NCBI GenBank assembly: GCA_947396885.1 | Contig: OX377204.1 | Coordinates: forward strand, 53,369,139-53,433,138 | From: Heligmosomoides polygyrus polygyrus | Lineage: Eukaryota > Nematoda > Chromadorea > Rhabditida > Heligmosomidae | Length of the DNA: 64,000 nt | Direction: 5' to 3' | Shown: positions 49,476-60,359 of the stretch, in pieces | Position numbering within the stretch: the first letter of the stretch is position 1 | Layout of the letters: each line of letters starts with the position of its first letter | Notes under the pieces: generated by a model | The model's input: the letters and a program-made list of their open reading frames with translations, nothing else | The model's database searches: none | What the model was told of the DNA's origin: nothing | Program-made: the position numbers and the translations under genes

Positions 49476-49557
49476 GCAGCAACGTCCGAGTGCTTAAGGA
49501 GATTGACTAGAAATCAATTGGGCTCTGCCCGCGCAGGTTCGAATCCTGCTCGCTGCG
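49476..49557 (+). pseudogene. tRNA-Ser(AGA)-like, class Q
   Basis: As 992. Confidence 0.7.
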
Positions 49558-49688
49558 AGTCATTTTGCAATGATCCGTGATGCGCAGATTGGGTGGATGG
49601 GAGCTAGCGAGTACACGTACGCGGTGGTCCGCTAGGAGATGAAGTTCTTCGTGGACGCAATGGGCTCCATGCCTGTCGGCGGTGCTAT

Positions 49689-49770
49689 GCAGCGATGTCC
49701 GAGTGGTTAAGGAGATTGACTCGAAATCAATTGGGCTCTGCCCGCGCAGGTTCGAATCCTGCTCGCTGCG
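49689..49770 (+). tRNA. tRNA-Ser(CGA), class C1
   Basis: As 5549; an extra unit compared with the homologous place after 41917. Confidence 0.95.
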
Positions 49771-49901
49771 AATCGTTTTGCAATGTTCCGTGATGCGCAG
49801 ATTGGGGGGATGGGAGCTAGCGAGTACACGTACGCGGTGGTCCGCTAGGAGATGAAGTTCTTCGTGGACGCAATGGGCTCCATGCCTGTCGGCGGTGCTA
49901 T

Positions 49902-49983
49902 GCAGCGATGTCCGAGTGGTTAAGGAGATTGACTAGAAATCAATTGGGCTCTGCCCGCGCAGGTTCGAATCCTACTCGCTGCG
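49902..49983 (+). tRNA. tRNA-Ser(AGA), class M
   Basis: As 1203, but with the A1-type (213-bp) spacer before it: a hybrid. Confidence 0.85.
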
Positions 49984-50114
49984 AATCGTTTTGCAATGGT
50001 CCGTGATGCGCATGTAGCGTGGATGGGAGCTAGCGACTACTCTTACGCGGTGGTTCGCTAGGAGATGAAGTTGTTCGTGGACGCAATGGGCTCCATGCCT
50101 GTCGACGGTGCTAT

Positions 50115-50195
50115 GTAGCGATGTCCGAGTGGTTAAGGAGATTGACTCGAAATCAATTGGGCTCTGCCCGCGCAGGTTCGAACCTACTCGCTGCG
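50115..50195 (+). pseudogene. tRNA-Ser(CGA)-like, class G with T-loop deletion
   Basis: As 42341. Confidence 0.75.
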
Positions 50196-50333
50196 AATCG
50201 TTTTGCAATGGTTCGTGATGCGCATGTAGCGTGGATGGGAGCTAGCGAGTACACGTACGCGGTGGTCCGCTAGGAGATCGAGTTGTTCGTGGACGCAATG
50301 GGCTTGATGCTCGATGCCTGTCGACGGTGCTAT

Positions 50334-50415
50334 GCAGCGATGTCCGAGGGGTTAAGTAGATTGACTAGAAATCAATTGGCCTCTGCCCGCGCAGGTTCGA
50401 ATCCCTCTCGCTGCA
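50334..50415 (+). pseudogene. tRNA-Ser(AGA)-like, class S
   Basis: As 42560. Confidence 0.65.
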
Positions 50416-50553
50416 AATCGTATTGCAATGGTCCGCGATGCGCAGATTGGGTGGAGGGGAGCTATCGAGTACACGTACGCGGTGGTCCGCTAGGAGATGA
50501 AGTTGTTCGTGGACGCAATTGGCTTGATGCTCGATGCCTGTCGGCGGTGCTAT

Positions 50554-50635
50554 GCAGCGATGTCCGAGTGGTTAAGGAGATTGACTCGAAATCAATTGGG
50601 CTCTGCCCGCGCAGGTTCGAATCCTGCTCGCTGCG
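50554..50635 (+). tRNA. tRNA-Ser(CGA), class C1
   Basis: As 42780. Confidence 0.95.
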
Positions 50636-50766
50636 AATCGTTTTGCAATGTTCCGTGATGCGCAGATTGTGGGGATGGGAGCTAGCGAGTACACGTACGC
50701 GGTGGTCCGCTAGGAGATGAAGTTCTTCGTGGACGCAATGGGCTCCATGCCTGTCGGCGGTGCTAT

Positions 50767-50848
50767 GCAGCGATGTCCGAGTGGTTAAGGAGATTGACTA
50801 GAAATCAATTGGGCTCTGCCCGCGCAGGTTCGAATCCTGCTCGCTGCG
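50767..50848 (+). tRNA. tRNA-Ser(AGA), class A1
   Basis: As 5762. Confidence 0.95.
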
Positions 50849-50977
50849 AATCATTTTGCAATGGTCCGTGATGCGCAGATTGGGTGGATGGGAGCTAGCG
50901 AGTACACGTACGGTGGTCCGCTAGGAGGTGAAGTTCTTCGTGGACGCAATGGGCTCCATGCCTGTCGGCGGTGCTAT

Positions 50978-51059
50978 GCAGCGATGTCCGAGTGGTTAAG
51001 GAGATTGACTCGAAATCAATTGGGCTCTGCCCGCGCAGGTTCGAATCCTGCTCGCTGCG
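50978..51059 (+). tRNA. tRNA-Ser(CGA), class C1
   Basis: As 43204. Confidence 0.95.
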
Positions 51060-51188
51060 AATCGTTTTGCAATGTTCCGTGATGCGCAGATTGGGTGGAT
51101 GGGAGCTAGCGAGTACACGTACGGTGGTCCGCTAGGAGATGAAGTTCTTCGTGGACGCAATGGGCTCCATGCCTGTCGGCGGTGCTAT

Positions 51189-51270
51189 GCAGCGATGTCC
51201 GAGTGGTTAAGGAGATTGACTCGAAATCAATTGGGCTCTGCCCGCGCAGGTTCGAATCCTGCTCGCTGCG
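51189..51270 (+). tRNA. tRNA-Ser(CGA), class C1
   Basis: As 43415. Confidence 0.95.
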
Positions 51271-51401
51271 AATCGTTTTGCAATGTTCCGTGATGCGCAG
51301 ATTGGGGGGATGGGAGCTAGCGAGTACACGTACGCGGTGGTCCGCTAGGAGATGAAGTTCTTCGTGGACGCAATGGGCTCCATGCCTGTCGGCGGTGCTA
51401 T

Positions 51402-51483
51402 GCAGCGATGTCCGAGTGGTTAAGGAGATTGACTAGAAATCAATTGGGCTCTGCCCGCGCAGGTTCGAATCCTGCTCGCTGCG
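51402..51483 (+). tRNA. tRNA-Ser(AGA), class A1
   Basis: As 5762. Confidence 0.95.
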
Positions 51484-51612
51484 AATCATTTTGCAATGGT
51501 CCGTGATGCGCAGATTGGGTGGATGGGAGCTAGCGAGTACACGTACGGTGGTCCGCTAGGAGGTGAAGTTCTTCGTGGACGCAATGGGCTCCATGCCTGT
51601 CGGCGGTGCTAT

Positions 51613-51693
51613 GCAGCGATGTCCGAGTGGTTAAGGAGATTGACTAGAAATCAATTGGGCTCTGCCGCGCAGGTTCGAATCCTACTCGCAGCG
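51613..51693 (+). pseudogene. tRNA-Ser(AGA)-like, class D
   Basis: As 17690. Confidence 0.7.
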
Positions 51694-51831
51694 AATCGTT
51701 TTACAATGGTCCGTGATGCGCAGATTGCATGGATGGGAGCTAGCGAGTACACGTACGCGGTGGTCCGCTAGGAGATCGAGTTGTTCGTGGACGCAATGGG
51801 CTTGATGCTCGATGCCTGTCGGCGGTGCTAT

Positions 51832-51913
51832 GCAGCGATGTCCGAGTGCTTAAGGAGATTGACTAGAAATCAATTGGGCTCTGCCCGCGCATGTTCGAAT
51901 CCTGCTCGCTGCG
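51832..51913 (+). pseudogene. tRNA-Ser(AGA)-like, class V
   Basis: As 44058. Confidence 0.65.
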
Positions 51914-52042
51914 AATCATTTTGCAATGGTCCGTGATGCGCAGATTGGGTGGATGGGAGCTAGCGAGTACACGTACGGTGGTCCGCTAGGAGATGAAGTT
52001 CTTCGTGGACGCAATGGGCTCCATGCCTGTCGGCGGTGCTAT

Positions 52043-52124
52043 GCAGCGATGTCCGAGTGGTTAAGGAGATTGACTCGAAATCAATTGGGCTCTGCCCGCG
52101 CAGGTTCGAATCCTGCTCGCTGCG
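52043..52124 (+). tRNA. tRNA-Ser(CGA), class C1
   Basis: As 5549. Confidence 0.95.
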
Positions 52125-52255
52125 AATCGTTTTGCAATGTTCCGTGATGCGCAGATTGGGGGGATGGGAGCTAGCGAGTACACGTACGCGGTGGTCCGCT
52201 AGGAGATGAAGTTCTTCGTGGACGCAATGGGCTCCATGCCTGTCGGCGGTGCTAT

Positions 52256-52337
52256 GCAGCGATGTCCGAGTGGTTAAGGAGATTGACTAGAAATCAATTG
52301 GGCTCTGCCCGCGCAGGTTCGAATCCTGCTCGCTGCG
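52256..52337 (+). tRNA. tRNA-Ser(AGA), class A1
   Basis: As 5762. Confidence 0.95.
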
Positions 52338-52466
52338 AATCATTTTGCAATGGTCCGTGATGCGCAGATTGGGTGGATGGGAGCTAGCGAGTACACGTAC
52401 GGTGGTCCGCTAGGAGGTGAAGTTCTTCGTGGACGCAATGGGCTCCATGCCTGTCGGCGGTGCTAT

Positions 52467-52547
52467 GCAGCGATGTCCGAGTGGTTAAGGAGATTGACTA
52501 GAAATCAATTGGGCTCTGCCGCGCAGGTTCGAATCCTACTCGCAGCG
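52467..52547 (+). pseudogene. tRNA-Ser(AGA)-like, class D
   Basis: As 17690. Confidence 0.7.
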
Positions 52548-52685
52548 AATCGTTTTACAATGGTCCGTGATGCGCAGATTGCATGGATGGGAGCTAGCGA
52601 GTACACGTACGCGGTGGTCCGCTAGGAGATCGAGTTGTTCGTGGACGCAATGGGCTTGATGCTCGATGCCTGTCGACGGTGCTAT

Positions 52686-52767
52686 GCAGCGATGTCCGAG
52701 TGGTTAAGGAGATTGACTAGAAATCAATTGGCCTCTGCCCGCGCAGGTTCGAATCCCTCTCGCTGCA
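52686..52767 (+). pseudogene. tRNA-Ser(AGA)-like, class S
   Basis: As 15978. Confidence 0.66.
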
Positions 52768-52905
52768 AATCGTATTGCAATGGTCCGCGATGCGCAGATT
52801 GGGTGGAGGGGAGCTATCGAGTACACGTACGCGGTGGTCCGCTAGGAGATGAAGTTGTTCGTGGACGCAATTGGCTTGATGCTCGATGCCTGTCGGCGGT
52901 GCTAT

Positions 52906-52987
52906 GCAGCGATGTCCGAGTGCTTAAGGAGATTGACTAGAAATCAATTGGGCTCTGCCCGCGCATGTTCGAATCCTGCTCGCTGCG
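52906..52987 (+). pseudogene. tRNA-Ser(AGA)-like, class V
   Basis: As 5338. Confidence 0.65.
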
Positions 52988-53116
52988 AATCATTTTGCAA
53001 TGGTCCGTGATGCGCAGATTGGGTGGATGGGAGCTAGCGAGTACACGTACGGTGGTCCGCTAGGAGATGAAGTTCTTCGTGGACGCAATGGGCTCCATGC
53101 CTGTCGGCGGTGCTAT

Positions 53117-53198
53117 GCAGCGATGTCCGAGTGGTTAAGGAGATTGACTCGAAATCAATTGGGCTCTGCCCGCGCAGGTTCGAATCCTGCTCGCTGCG
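53117..53198 (+). tRNA. tRNA-Ser(CGA), class C1
   Basis: As 5549. Confidence 0.95.
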
Positions 53199-53329
53199 AA
53201 TCGTTTTGCAATGTTCCGTGATGCGCAGATTGGGGGGATGGGAGCTAGCGAGTACACGTACGCGGTGGTCCGCTAGGAGATGAAGTTCTTCGTGGACGCA
53301 ATGGGCTCCATGCCTGTCGGCGGTGCTAT

Positions 53330-53411
53330 GCAGCGATGTCCGAGTGGTTAAGGAGATTGACTAGAAATCAATTGGGCTCTGCCCGCGCAGGTTCGAATCC
53401 TGCTCGCTGCG
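53330..53411 (+). tRNA. tRNA-Ser(AGA), class A1
   Basis: As 5762. Confidence 0.95.
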
Positions 53412-53540
53412 AATCATTTTGCAATGGTCCGTGATGCGCAGATTGGGTGGATGGGAGCTAGCGAGTACACGTACGGTGGTCCGCTAGGAGGTGAAGTTCT
53501 TCGTGGACGCAATGGGCTCCATGCCTGTCGGCGGTGCTAT

Positions 53541-53621
53541 GCAGCGATGTCCGAGTGGTTAAGGAGATTGACTAGAAATCAATTGGGCTCTGCCGCGCAG
53601 GTTCGAATCCTACTCGCAGCG
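53541..53621 (+). pseudogene. tRNA-Ser(AGA)-like, class D
   Basis: As 17690. Confidence 0.7.
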
Positions 53622-53759
53622 AATCGTTTTACAATGGTCCGTGATGCGCAGATTGCATGGATGGGAGCTAGCGAGTACACGTACGCGGTGGTCCGCTAGG
53701 AGATCGAGTTGTTCGTGGACGCAATGGGCTTGATGCTCGATGCCTGTCGACGGTGCTAT

Positions 53760-53841
53760 GCAGCGATGTCCGAGTGGTTAAGGAGATTGACTAGAAATCA
53801 ATTGGCCTCTGCTCGCGCAGGTTCGAATCCCTCTCGCTGCA
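53760..53841 (+). pseudogene. tRNA-Ser(AGA)-like, class S
   Basis: As 17909. Confidence 0.65.
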
Positions 53842-53979
53842 AATCGTATTGCAATGGTCCGCGATGCGCAGATTGGGTGGAGGGGAGCTATCGAGTACAC
53901 GTAAGCGGTGGTCCGCTAGGAGATGAAGTTGTTCGTGGACGCAATTGGATTGATGCTCGATGCCCGTCGACGGCGCTAT

Positions 53980-54061
53980 GCAGCGATGTCCGAGTGGTTA
54001 AGGAGATTGACTAGAAATCAATTGGGCTCTGCCCGCGCAGGTTCGAATCCTGCTCGCTGCG
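53980..54061 (+). tRNA. tRNA-Ser(AGA), class A2
   Basis: As 114. Confidence 0.92.
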
Positions 54062-54199
54062 AATCGTATTGCAATGGTCCGTGATGCGCAGATTGGGTGG
54101 AGGGGAGCTATCGAGTACACGTACGCGGTGGCCGGCTCAATGATGAAGTTTTTCGTGGACGCAATGGGCTTGATGCTCGATGCCCGTCGACGGTGCTAT

Positions 54200-54281
54200 G
54201 CAGCGATGTCCGAGTGGTTAAGGAGATTGACTAGAAATCAATTAGGCTCTGCCCGCGCAGGTTCGAATCCTGCTCGCTGCG
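54200..54281 (+). tRNA. tRNA-Ser(AGA), class R2
   Basis: As 38867. Confidence 0.87.
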
Positions 54282-54418
54282 AATCGTATTGCAATGGTCC
54301 ATGATGCGCACATTGGGTGGAGGGGAGCTATCGAGTACACGTACGCGGTGGCCGGCTCAATGATGAAGTTTTCGTGGACGCAATGGGCTTGATGCTCGAT
54401 GCCCGTCGACGGCGCTAT

Positions 54419-54500
54419 GCAGCAACGTCCGAGTGCTTAAGATGATTGACTAGAAATCAATTGGTCTCTGCCCGCGCAGGTTCGAATCCTACTCGCTGAG
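54419..54500 (+). pseudogene. tRNA-Ser(AGA)-like, class P'
   Basis: As 39086; first of two consecutive P' units. Confidence 0.75.
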
Positions 54501-54637
54501 AATCGTTTTGCAATGGTCCATGATGCGCACATTGGGTGGAGGGGAGCTATCGAGTACACGTACGCGGTGGCCGGCTCAATGATGAAGTTTTCGTGGACGC
54601 AATGGGCTTGATGCTCGATGCCCGTCGACGGCGCTAT

Positions 54638-54719
54638 GCAGCAACGTCCGAGTGCTTAAGATGATTGACTAGAAATCAATTGGTCTCTGCCCGCGCAGGT
54701 TCGAATCCTACTCGCTGAG
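54638..54719 (+). pseudogene. tRNA-Ser(AGA)-like, class P' (extra copy)
   Basis: As 39086; adjacent duplicate 219 bp after 54419, absent from the other modules. Confidence 0.75.
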
Positions 54720-54857
54720 AATCGTTTTGCAATGGTCCGTGATGCGCAGGTTGCGTGGATGGGAGCTAGCGAGTACACGTACGCGGTGGTCCGCTAGGAG
54801 ATGAAGTTGTTCGTGGACGCAATTGGCTTGATGCACGATGCCCGTCGACGGCGCTAT

Positions 54858-54939
54858 GCAGCAACGTCCGAGTGCTTAAGGAGATTGACTAGAAATCAAT
54901 TGGTCTCTGCCCGCGCAGGTTCGAATCCTACTCGCTGAG
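54858..54939 (+). pseudogene. tRNA-Ser(AGA)-like, class P
   Basis: As 39306. Confidence 0.75.
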
Positions 54940-55077
54940 AATCGTTTTGCAATGGTGCGTGATGCGCAGGTTGCGTGGATGGGAGCTAGCGAGTACACGT
55001 ACGCGGTGGTCCGCTAGGAGATGAAGTTGTTCGTGGACGCAATTGGCTTGATGCACGATGCCCGTCGACGGCGCTAT

Positions 55078-55159
55078 GCAGCAACGTCCGAGTGCTTAAG
55101 GAGATTGACTAGAAATCAATTGGTCTCTGCCCGCGCAGGTTCGAATCCTACTCGCTGCG
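55078..55159 (+). pseudogene. tRNA-Ser(AGA)-like, class P, gctgcg end
   Basis: As 39526. Confidence 0.73.
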
Positions 55160-55288
55160 AATCATTTTGCAATGGTCCGTGATGCGCAGATTGGGTGGAT
55201 GGGAGCTAGCGAGTACACGTACGGTGGTCCGCTAGGAGATGAAGTTCTTCGTGGACGCAATGGGCTCCATGCCTGTCGGCGGTGCTAT

Positions 55289-55370
55289 GCAGCGATGTCC
55301 GAGTGGTTAAGGAGATTGACTCGAAATCAATTGGGCTCTGCCCGCGCAGGTTCGAATCCTGCTCGCTGCG
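55289..55370 (+). tRNA. tRNA-Ser(CGA), class C1
   Basis: As 5549. Confidence 0.95.
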
Positions 55371-55501
55371 AATCGTTTTGCAATGTTCCGTGATGCGCAG
55401 ATTGGGGGGATGGGAGCTAGCGAGTACACGTACGCGGTGGTCCGCTAGGAGATGAAGTTCTTCGTGGACGCAATGGGCTCCATGCCTGTCGGCGGTGCTA
55501 T

Positions 55502-55583
55502 GCAGCGATGTCCGAGTGGTTAAGGAGATTGACTAGAAATCAATTGGGCTCTGCCCGCGCAGGTTCGAATCCTGCTCGCTGCG
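55502..55583 (+). tRNA. tRNA-Ser(AGA), class A1
   Basis: As 5762. Confidence 0.95.
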
Positions 55584-55712
55584 AATCATTTTGCAATGGT
55601 CCGTGATGCGCAGATTGGGTGGATGGGAGCTAGCGAGTACACGTACGGTGGTCCGCTAGGAGGTGAAGTTCTTCGTGGACGCAATGGGCTCCATGCCTGT
55701 CGGCGGTGCTAT

Positions 55713-55793
55713 GCAGCGATGTCCGAGTGGTTAAGGAGATTGACTAGAAATCAATTGGGCTCTGCCGCGCAGGTTCGAATCCTACTCGCAGCG
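55713..55793 (+). pseudogene. tRNA-Ser(AGA)-like, class D
   Basis: As 17690. Confidence 0.7.
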
Positions 55794-55931
55794 AATCGTT
55801 TTACAATGGTCCGTGATGCGCAGATTGCATGGATGGGAGCTAGCGAGTACACGTACGCGGTGGTCCGCTAGGAGATCGAGTTGTTCGTGGACGCAATGGG
55901 CTTGATGCTCGATGCCTGTCGACGGTGCTAT

Positions 55932-56013
55932 GCAGCGATGTCCGAGTGGTTAAGGAGATTGACTAGAAATCAATTGGCCTCTGCTCGCGCAGGTTCGAAT
56001 CCCTCTCGCTGCA
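55932..56013 (+). pseudogene. tRNA-Ser(AGA)-like, class S
   Basis: As 17909. Confidence 0.65.
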
Positions 56014-56151
56014 AATCGTATTGCAATGGTCCGCGATGCGCAGATTGGGTGGAGGGGAGCTATCGAGTACACGTAAGCGGTGGTCCGCTAGGAGATGAAG
56101 TTGTTCGTGGACGCAATTGGATTGATGCTCGATGCCCGTCGACGGCGCTAT

Positions 56152-56233
56152 GCAGCGATGTCCGAGTGGTTAAGGAGATTGACTAGAAATCAATTGGGCT
56201 CTGCCCGCGCAGGTTCGAATCCTGCTCGCTGCG
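56152..56233 (+). tRNA. tRNA-Ser(AGA), class A2
   Basis: As 114. Confidence 0.92.
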
Positions 56234-56371
56234 AATCGTATTGCAATGGTCCGTGATGCGCAGATTGGGTGGAGGGGAGCTATCGAGTACACGTACGCGG
56301 TGGCCGGCTCAATGATGAAGTTTTTCGTGGACGCAATGGGCTTGATGCTCGATGCCCGTCGACGGTGCTAT

Positions 56372-56453
56372 GCAGCGATGTCCGAGTGGTTAAGGAGATT
56401 GACTAGAAATCAATTAGGCTCTGCCCGCGCAGGTTCGAATCCTGCTCGCTGCG
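56372..56453 (+). tRNA. tRNA-Ser(AGA), class R2
   Basis: As 38867. Confidence 0.87.
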
Positions 56454-56590
56454 AATCGTATTGCAATGGTCCATGATGCGCACATTGGGTGGAGGGGAGC
56501 TATCGAGTACACGTACGCGGTGGCCGGCTCAATGATGAAGTTTTCGTGGACGCAATGGGCTTGATGCTCGATGCCCGTCGACGGCGCTAT

Positions 56591-56672
56591 GCAGCAACGT
56601 CCGAGTGCTTAAGATGATTGACTAGAAATCAATTGGTCTCTGCCCGCGCAGGTTCGAATCCTACTCGCTGAG
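56591..56672 (+). pseudogene. tRNA-Ser(AGA)-like, class P'
   Basis: As 39086. Confidence 0.75.
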
Positions 56673-56810
56673 AATCGTTTTGCAATGGTCCGTGATGCGC
56701 AGGTTGCGTGGATGGGAGCTAGCGAGTACACGTACGCGGTGGTCCGCTAGGAGATGAAGTTGTTCGTGGACGCAATTGGCTTGATGCACGATGCCCGTCG
56801 ACGGCGCTAT

Positions 56811-56892
56811 GCAGCAACGTCCGAGTGCTTAAGGAGATTGACTAGAAATCAATTGGTCTCTGCCCGCGCAGGTTCGAATCCTACTCGCTGAG
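56811..56892 (+). pseudogene. tRNA-Ser(AGA)-like, class P
   Basis: As 39306. Confidence 0.75.
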
Positions 56893-57030
56893 AATCGTTT
56901 TGCAATGGTGCGTGATGCGCAGGTTGCGTGGATGGGAGCTAGCGAGTACACGTACGCGGTGGTCCGCTAGGAGATGAAGTTGTTCGTGGACGCAATTGGC
57001 TTGATGCACGATGCCCGTCGACGGCGCTAT

Positions 57031-57112
57031 GCAGCAACGTCCGAGTGCTTAAGGAGATTGACTAGAAATCAATTGGTCTCTGCCCGCGCAGGTTCGAATC
57101 CTACTCGCTGAG
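57031..57112 (+). pseudogene. tRNA-Ser(AGA)-like, class P
   Basis: As 554. Confidence 0.75.
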
Positions 57113-57250
57113 AATCGTTTTGCAATGGTCCGTGATGCGCAGGTTGCGTGGATGGGAGCTAGCGAGTACACGTACGCGGTGGTCCGCTAGGAGATGAAGT
57201 TGTTCGTGGACGCAATGGGCTTGATGCTCGATGCCTGTCGACGGTGCTAT

Positions 57251-57332
57251 GCAGCGATGTCCAAGTGGTTAAGGAGAATGACTCGAAATCAATTGGGCTC
57301 TGCCCGCGCAGGTTCGAATCCTGCTCGCTGCG
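57251..57332 (+). tRNA. tRNA-Ser(CGA), class K
   Basis: As 2076. Confidence 0.75.
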
Positions 57333-57468
57333 AATCGTTTTGCAATGTTCCGTGATGCGCAGATTGGGTTTATGGGAGCTAGCGAGTACACGTACGGTGG
57401 TCCGCTAGGAGATGAAGTTCTTCGTGGACGCAATTCGCTTGATGCACGATGCCCGTCGACGGCGCTAT

Positions 57469-57550
57469 GCAGCAACGTCCGAGTGCTTAAGGAGATTGAC
57501 TAGAAATCAATTGGGCTCTGCCCGCGCAGGTTCGAATCCTGCTCGCTGCG
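57469..57550 (+). pseudogene. tRNA-Ser(AGA)-like, class Q
   Basis: As 992. Confidence 0.7.
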
Positions 57551-57681
57551 AGTCATTTTGCAATGATCCGTGATGCGCAGATTGGGTGGATGGGAGCTAG
57601 CGAGTACACGTACGCGGTGGTCCGCTAGGAGATGAAGTTCTTCGTGGACGCAATGGGCTCCATGCCTGTCGGCGGTGCTAT

Positions 57682-57763
57682 GCAGCGATGTCCGAGTGGT
57701 TAAGGAGATTGACTCGAAATCAATTGGGCTCTGCCCGCGCAGGTTCGAATCCTGCTCGCTGCG
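57682..57763 (+). tRNA. tRNA-Ser(CGA), class C1
   Basis: As 5549. Confidence 0.95.
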
Positions 57764-57894
57764 AATCGTTTTGCAATGTTCCGTGATGCGCAGATTGGGG
57801 GGATGGGAGCTAGCGAGTACACGTACGCGGTGGTCCGCTAGGAGATGAAGTTCTTCGTGGACGCAATGGGCTCCATGCCTGTCGGCGGTGCTAT

Positions 57895-57976
57895 GCAGCG
57901 ATGTCCGAGTGGTTAAGGAGATTGACTAGAAATCAATTGGGCTCTGCCCGCGCAGGTTCGAATCCTGCTCGCTGCG
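57895..57976 (+). tRNA. tRNA-Ser(AGA), class A1
   Basis: As 5762; the homologous unit at 49902 is class M, so the two super-repeats diverge here. Confidence 0.95.
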
Positions 57977-58105
57977 AATCATTTTGCAATGGTCCGTGAT
58001 GCGCAGATTGGGTGGATGGGAGCTAGCGAGTACACGTACGGTGGTCCGCTAGGAGGTGAAGTTCTTCGTGGACGCAATGGGCTCCATGCCTGTCGGCGGT
58101 GCTAT

Positions 58106-58186
58106 GCAGCGATGTCCGAGTGGTTAAGGAGATTGACTAGAAATCAATTGGGCTCTGCCGCGCAGGTTCGAATCCTACTCGCAGCG
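58106..58186 (+). pseudogene. tRNA-Ser(AGA)-like, class D
   Basis: As 17690. Confidence 0.7.
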
Positions 58187-58324
58187 AATCGTTTTACAAT
58201 GGTCCGTGATGCGCAGATTGCATGGATGGGAGCTAGCGAGTACACGTACGCGGTGGTCCGCTAGGAGATCGAGTTGTTCGTGGACGCAATGGGCTTGATG
58301 CTCGATGCCTGTCGACGGTGCTAT

Positions 58325-58406
58325 GCAGCGATGTCCGAGTGGTTAAGGAGATTGACTAGAAATCAATTGGCCTCTGCCCGCGCAGGTTCGAATCCCTCTC
58401 GCTGCA
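58325..58406 (+). pseudogene. tRNA-Ser(AGA)-like, class S
   Basis: As 15978. Confidence 0.66.
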
Positions 58407-58544
58407 AATCGTATTGCAATGGTCCGCGATGCGCAGATTGGGTGGAGGGGAGCTATCGAGTACACGTACGCGGTGGTCCGCTAGGAGATGAAGTTGTTCG
58501 TGGACGCAATTGGCTTGATGCTCGATGCCTGTCGGCGGTGCTAT

Positions 58545-58626
58545 GCAGCGATGTCCGAGTGCTTAAGGAGATTGACTAGAAATCAATTGGGCTCTGCCCG
58601 CGCATGTTCGAATCCTGCTCGCTGCG
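58545..58626 (+). pseudogene. tRNA-Ser(AGA)-like, class V
   Basis: As 5338. Confidence 0.65.
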
Positions 58627-58755
58627 AATCATTTTGCAATGGTCCGTGATGCGCAGATTGGGTGGATGGGAGCTAGCGAGTACACGTACGGTGGTCCGCT
58701 AGGAGATGAAGTTCTTCGTGGACGCAATGGGCTCCATGCCTGTCGGCGGTGCTAT

Positions 58756-58837
58756 GCAGCGATGTCCGAGTGGTTAAGGAGATTGACTCGAAATCAATTG
58801 GGCTCTGCCCGCGCAGGTTCGAATCCTGCTCGCTGCG
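58756..58837 (+). tRNA. tRNA-Ser(CGA), class C1
   Basis: As 5549. Confidence 0.95.
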
Positions 58838-58968
58838 AATCGTTTTGCAATGTTCCGTGATGCGCAGATTGGGGGGATGGGAGCTAGCGAGTACACGTAC
58901 GCGGTGGTCCGCTAGGAGATGAAGTTCTTCGTGGACGCAATGGGCTCCATGCCTGTCGGCGGTGCTAT

Positions 58969-59050
58969 GCAGCGATGTCCGAGTGGTTAAGGAGATTGAC
59001 TAGAAATCAATTGGGCTCTGCCCGCGCAGGTTCGAATCCTGCTCGCTGCG
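58969..59050 (+). tRNA. tRNA-Ser(AGA), class A1
   Basis: As 5762. Confidence 0.95.
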
Positions 59051-59179
59051 AATCATTTTGCAATGGTCCGTGATGCGCAGATTGGGTGGATGGGAGCTAG
59101 CGAGTACACGTACGGTGGTCCGCTAGGAGGTGAAGTTCTTCGTGGACGCAATGGGCTCCATGCCTGTCGGCGGTGCTAT

Positions 59180-59260
59180 GCAGCGATGTCCGAGTGGTTA
59201 AGGAGATTGACTAGAAATCAATTGGGCTCTGCCGCGCAGGTTCGAATCCTACTCGCAGCG
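59180..59260 (+). pseudogene. tRNA-Ser(AGA)-like, class D
   Basis: As 17690. Confidence 0.7.
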
Positions 59261-59398
59261 AATCGTTTTACAATGGTCCGTGATGCGCAGATTGCATGGA
59301 TGGGAGCTAGCGAGTACACGTACGCGGTGGTCCGCTAGGAGATCGAGTTGTTCGTGGACGCAATGGGCTTGATGCTCGATGCCTGTCGACGGTGCTAT

Positions 59399-59480
59399 GC
59401 AGCGATGTCCGAGTGGTTAAGGAGATTGACTAGAAATCAATTGGCCTCTGCTCGCGCAGGTTCGAATCCCTCTCGCTGCA
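59399..59480 (+). pseudogene. tRNA-Ser(AGA)-like, class S
   Basis: As 17909. Confidence 0.65.
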
Positions 59481-59618
59481 AATCGTATTGCAATGGTCCG
59501 CGATGCGCAGATTGGGTGGAGGGGAGCTATCGAGTACACGTAAGCGGTGGTCCGCTAGGAGATGAAGTTGTTCGTGGACGCAATTGGATTGATGCTCGAT
59601 GCCCGTCGACGGCGCTAT

Positions 59619-59700
59619 GCAGCGATGTCCGAGTGGTTAAGGAGATTGACTAGAAATCAATTGGGCTCTGCCCGCGCAGGTTCGAATCCTGCTCGCTGCG
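59619..59700 (+). tRNA. tRNA-Ser(AGA), class A2
   Basis: As 114. Confidence 0.92.
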
Positions 59701-59838
59701 AATCGTATTGCAATGGTCCGTGATGCGCAGATTGGGTGGAGGGGAGCTATCGAGTACACGTACGCGGTGGCCGGCTCAATGATGAAGTTTTTCGTGGACG
59801 CAATGGGCTTGATGCTCGATGCCCGTCGACGGTGCTAT

Positions 59839-59920
59839 GCAGCGATGTCCGAGTGGTTAAGGAGATTGACTAGAAATCAATTAGGCTCTGCCCGCGCAGG
59901 TTCGAATCCTGCTCGCTGCG
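59839..59920 (+). tRNA. tRNA-Ser(AGA), class R2
   Basis: As 38867. Confidence 0.87.
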
Positions 59921-60057
59921 AATCGTATTGCAATGGTCCATGATGCGCACATTGGGTGGAGGGGAGCTATCGAGTACACGTACGCGGTGGCCGGCTCAAT
60001 GATGAAGTTTTCGTGGACGCAATGGGCTTGATGCTCGATGCCCGTCGACGGCGCTAT

Positions 60058-60139
60058 GCAGCAACGTCCGAGTGCTTAAGATGATTGACTAGAAATCAAT
60101 TGGTCTCTGCCCGCGCAGGTTCGAATCCTACTCGCTGAG
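60058..60139 (+). pseudogene. tRNA-Ser(AGA)-like, class P'
   Basis: As 39086. Confidence 0.75.
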
Positions 60140-60277
60140 AATCGTTTTGCAATGGTCCGTGATGCGCAGGTTGCGTGGATGGGAGCTAGCGAGTACACGT
60201 ACGCGGTGGTCCGCTAGGAGATGAAGTTGTTCGTGGACGCAATTGGCTTGATGCACGATGCCCGTCGACGGCGCTAT

Positions 60278-60359
60278 GCAGCAACGTCCGAGTGCTTAAG
60301 GAGATTGACTAGAAATCAATTGGTCTCTGCCCGCGCAGGTTCGAATCCTACTCGCTGAG
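60278..60359 (+). pseudogene. tRNA-Ser(AGA)-like, class P
   Basis: As 39306. Confidence 0.75.

Larger units (their letters stand above)
44000..49688 (+). repeat. 7559-bp-period super-repeat, second copy
   Basis: Matches 36400-42120 at offset 7559. Its units match further copies at offset 7774 (51832 to 54500), then at 7993 from 54858 after the extra P' unit. Confidence 0.8.
53117..55288 (+). repeat. Ten-unit (2172-bp) form of the 1953-bp module
   Basis: Same order as 45343-47295 except that the P' unit is present twice in succession (54419 and 54638). This makes the module exactly one 219-bp unit longer. Confidence 0.87.
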
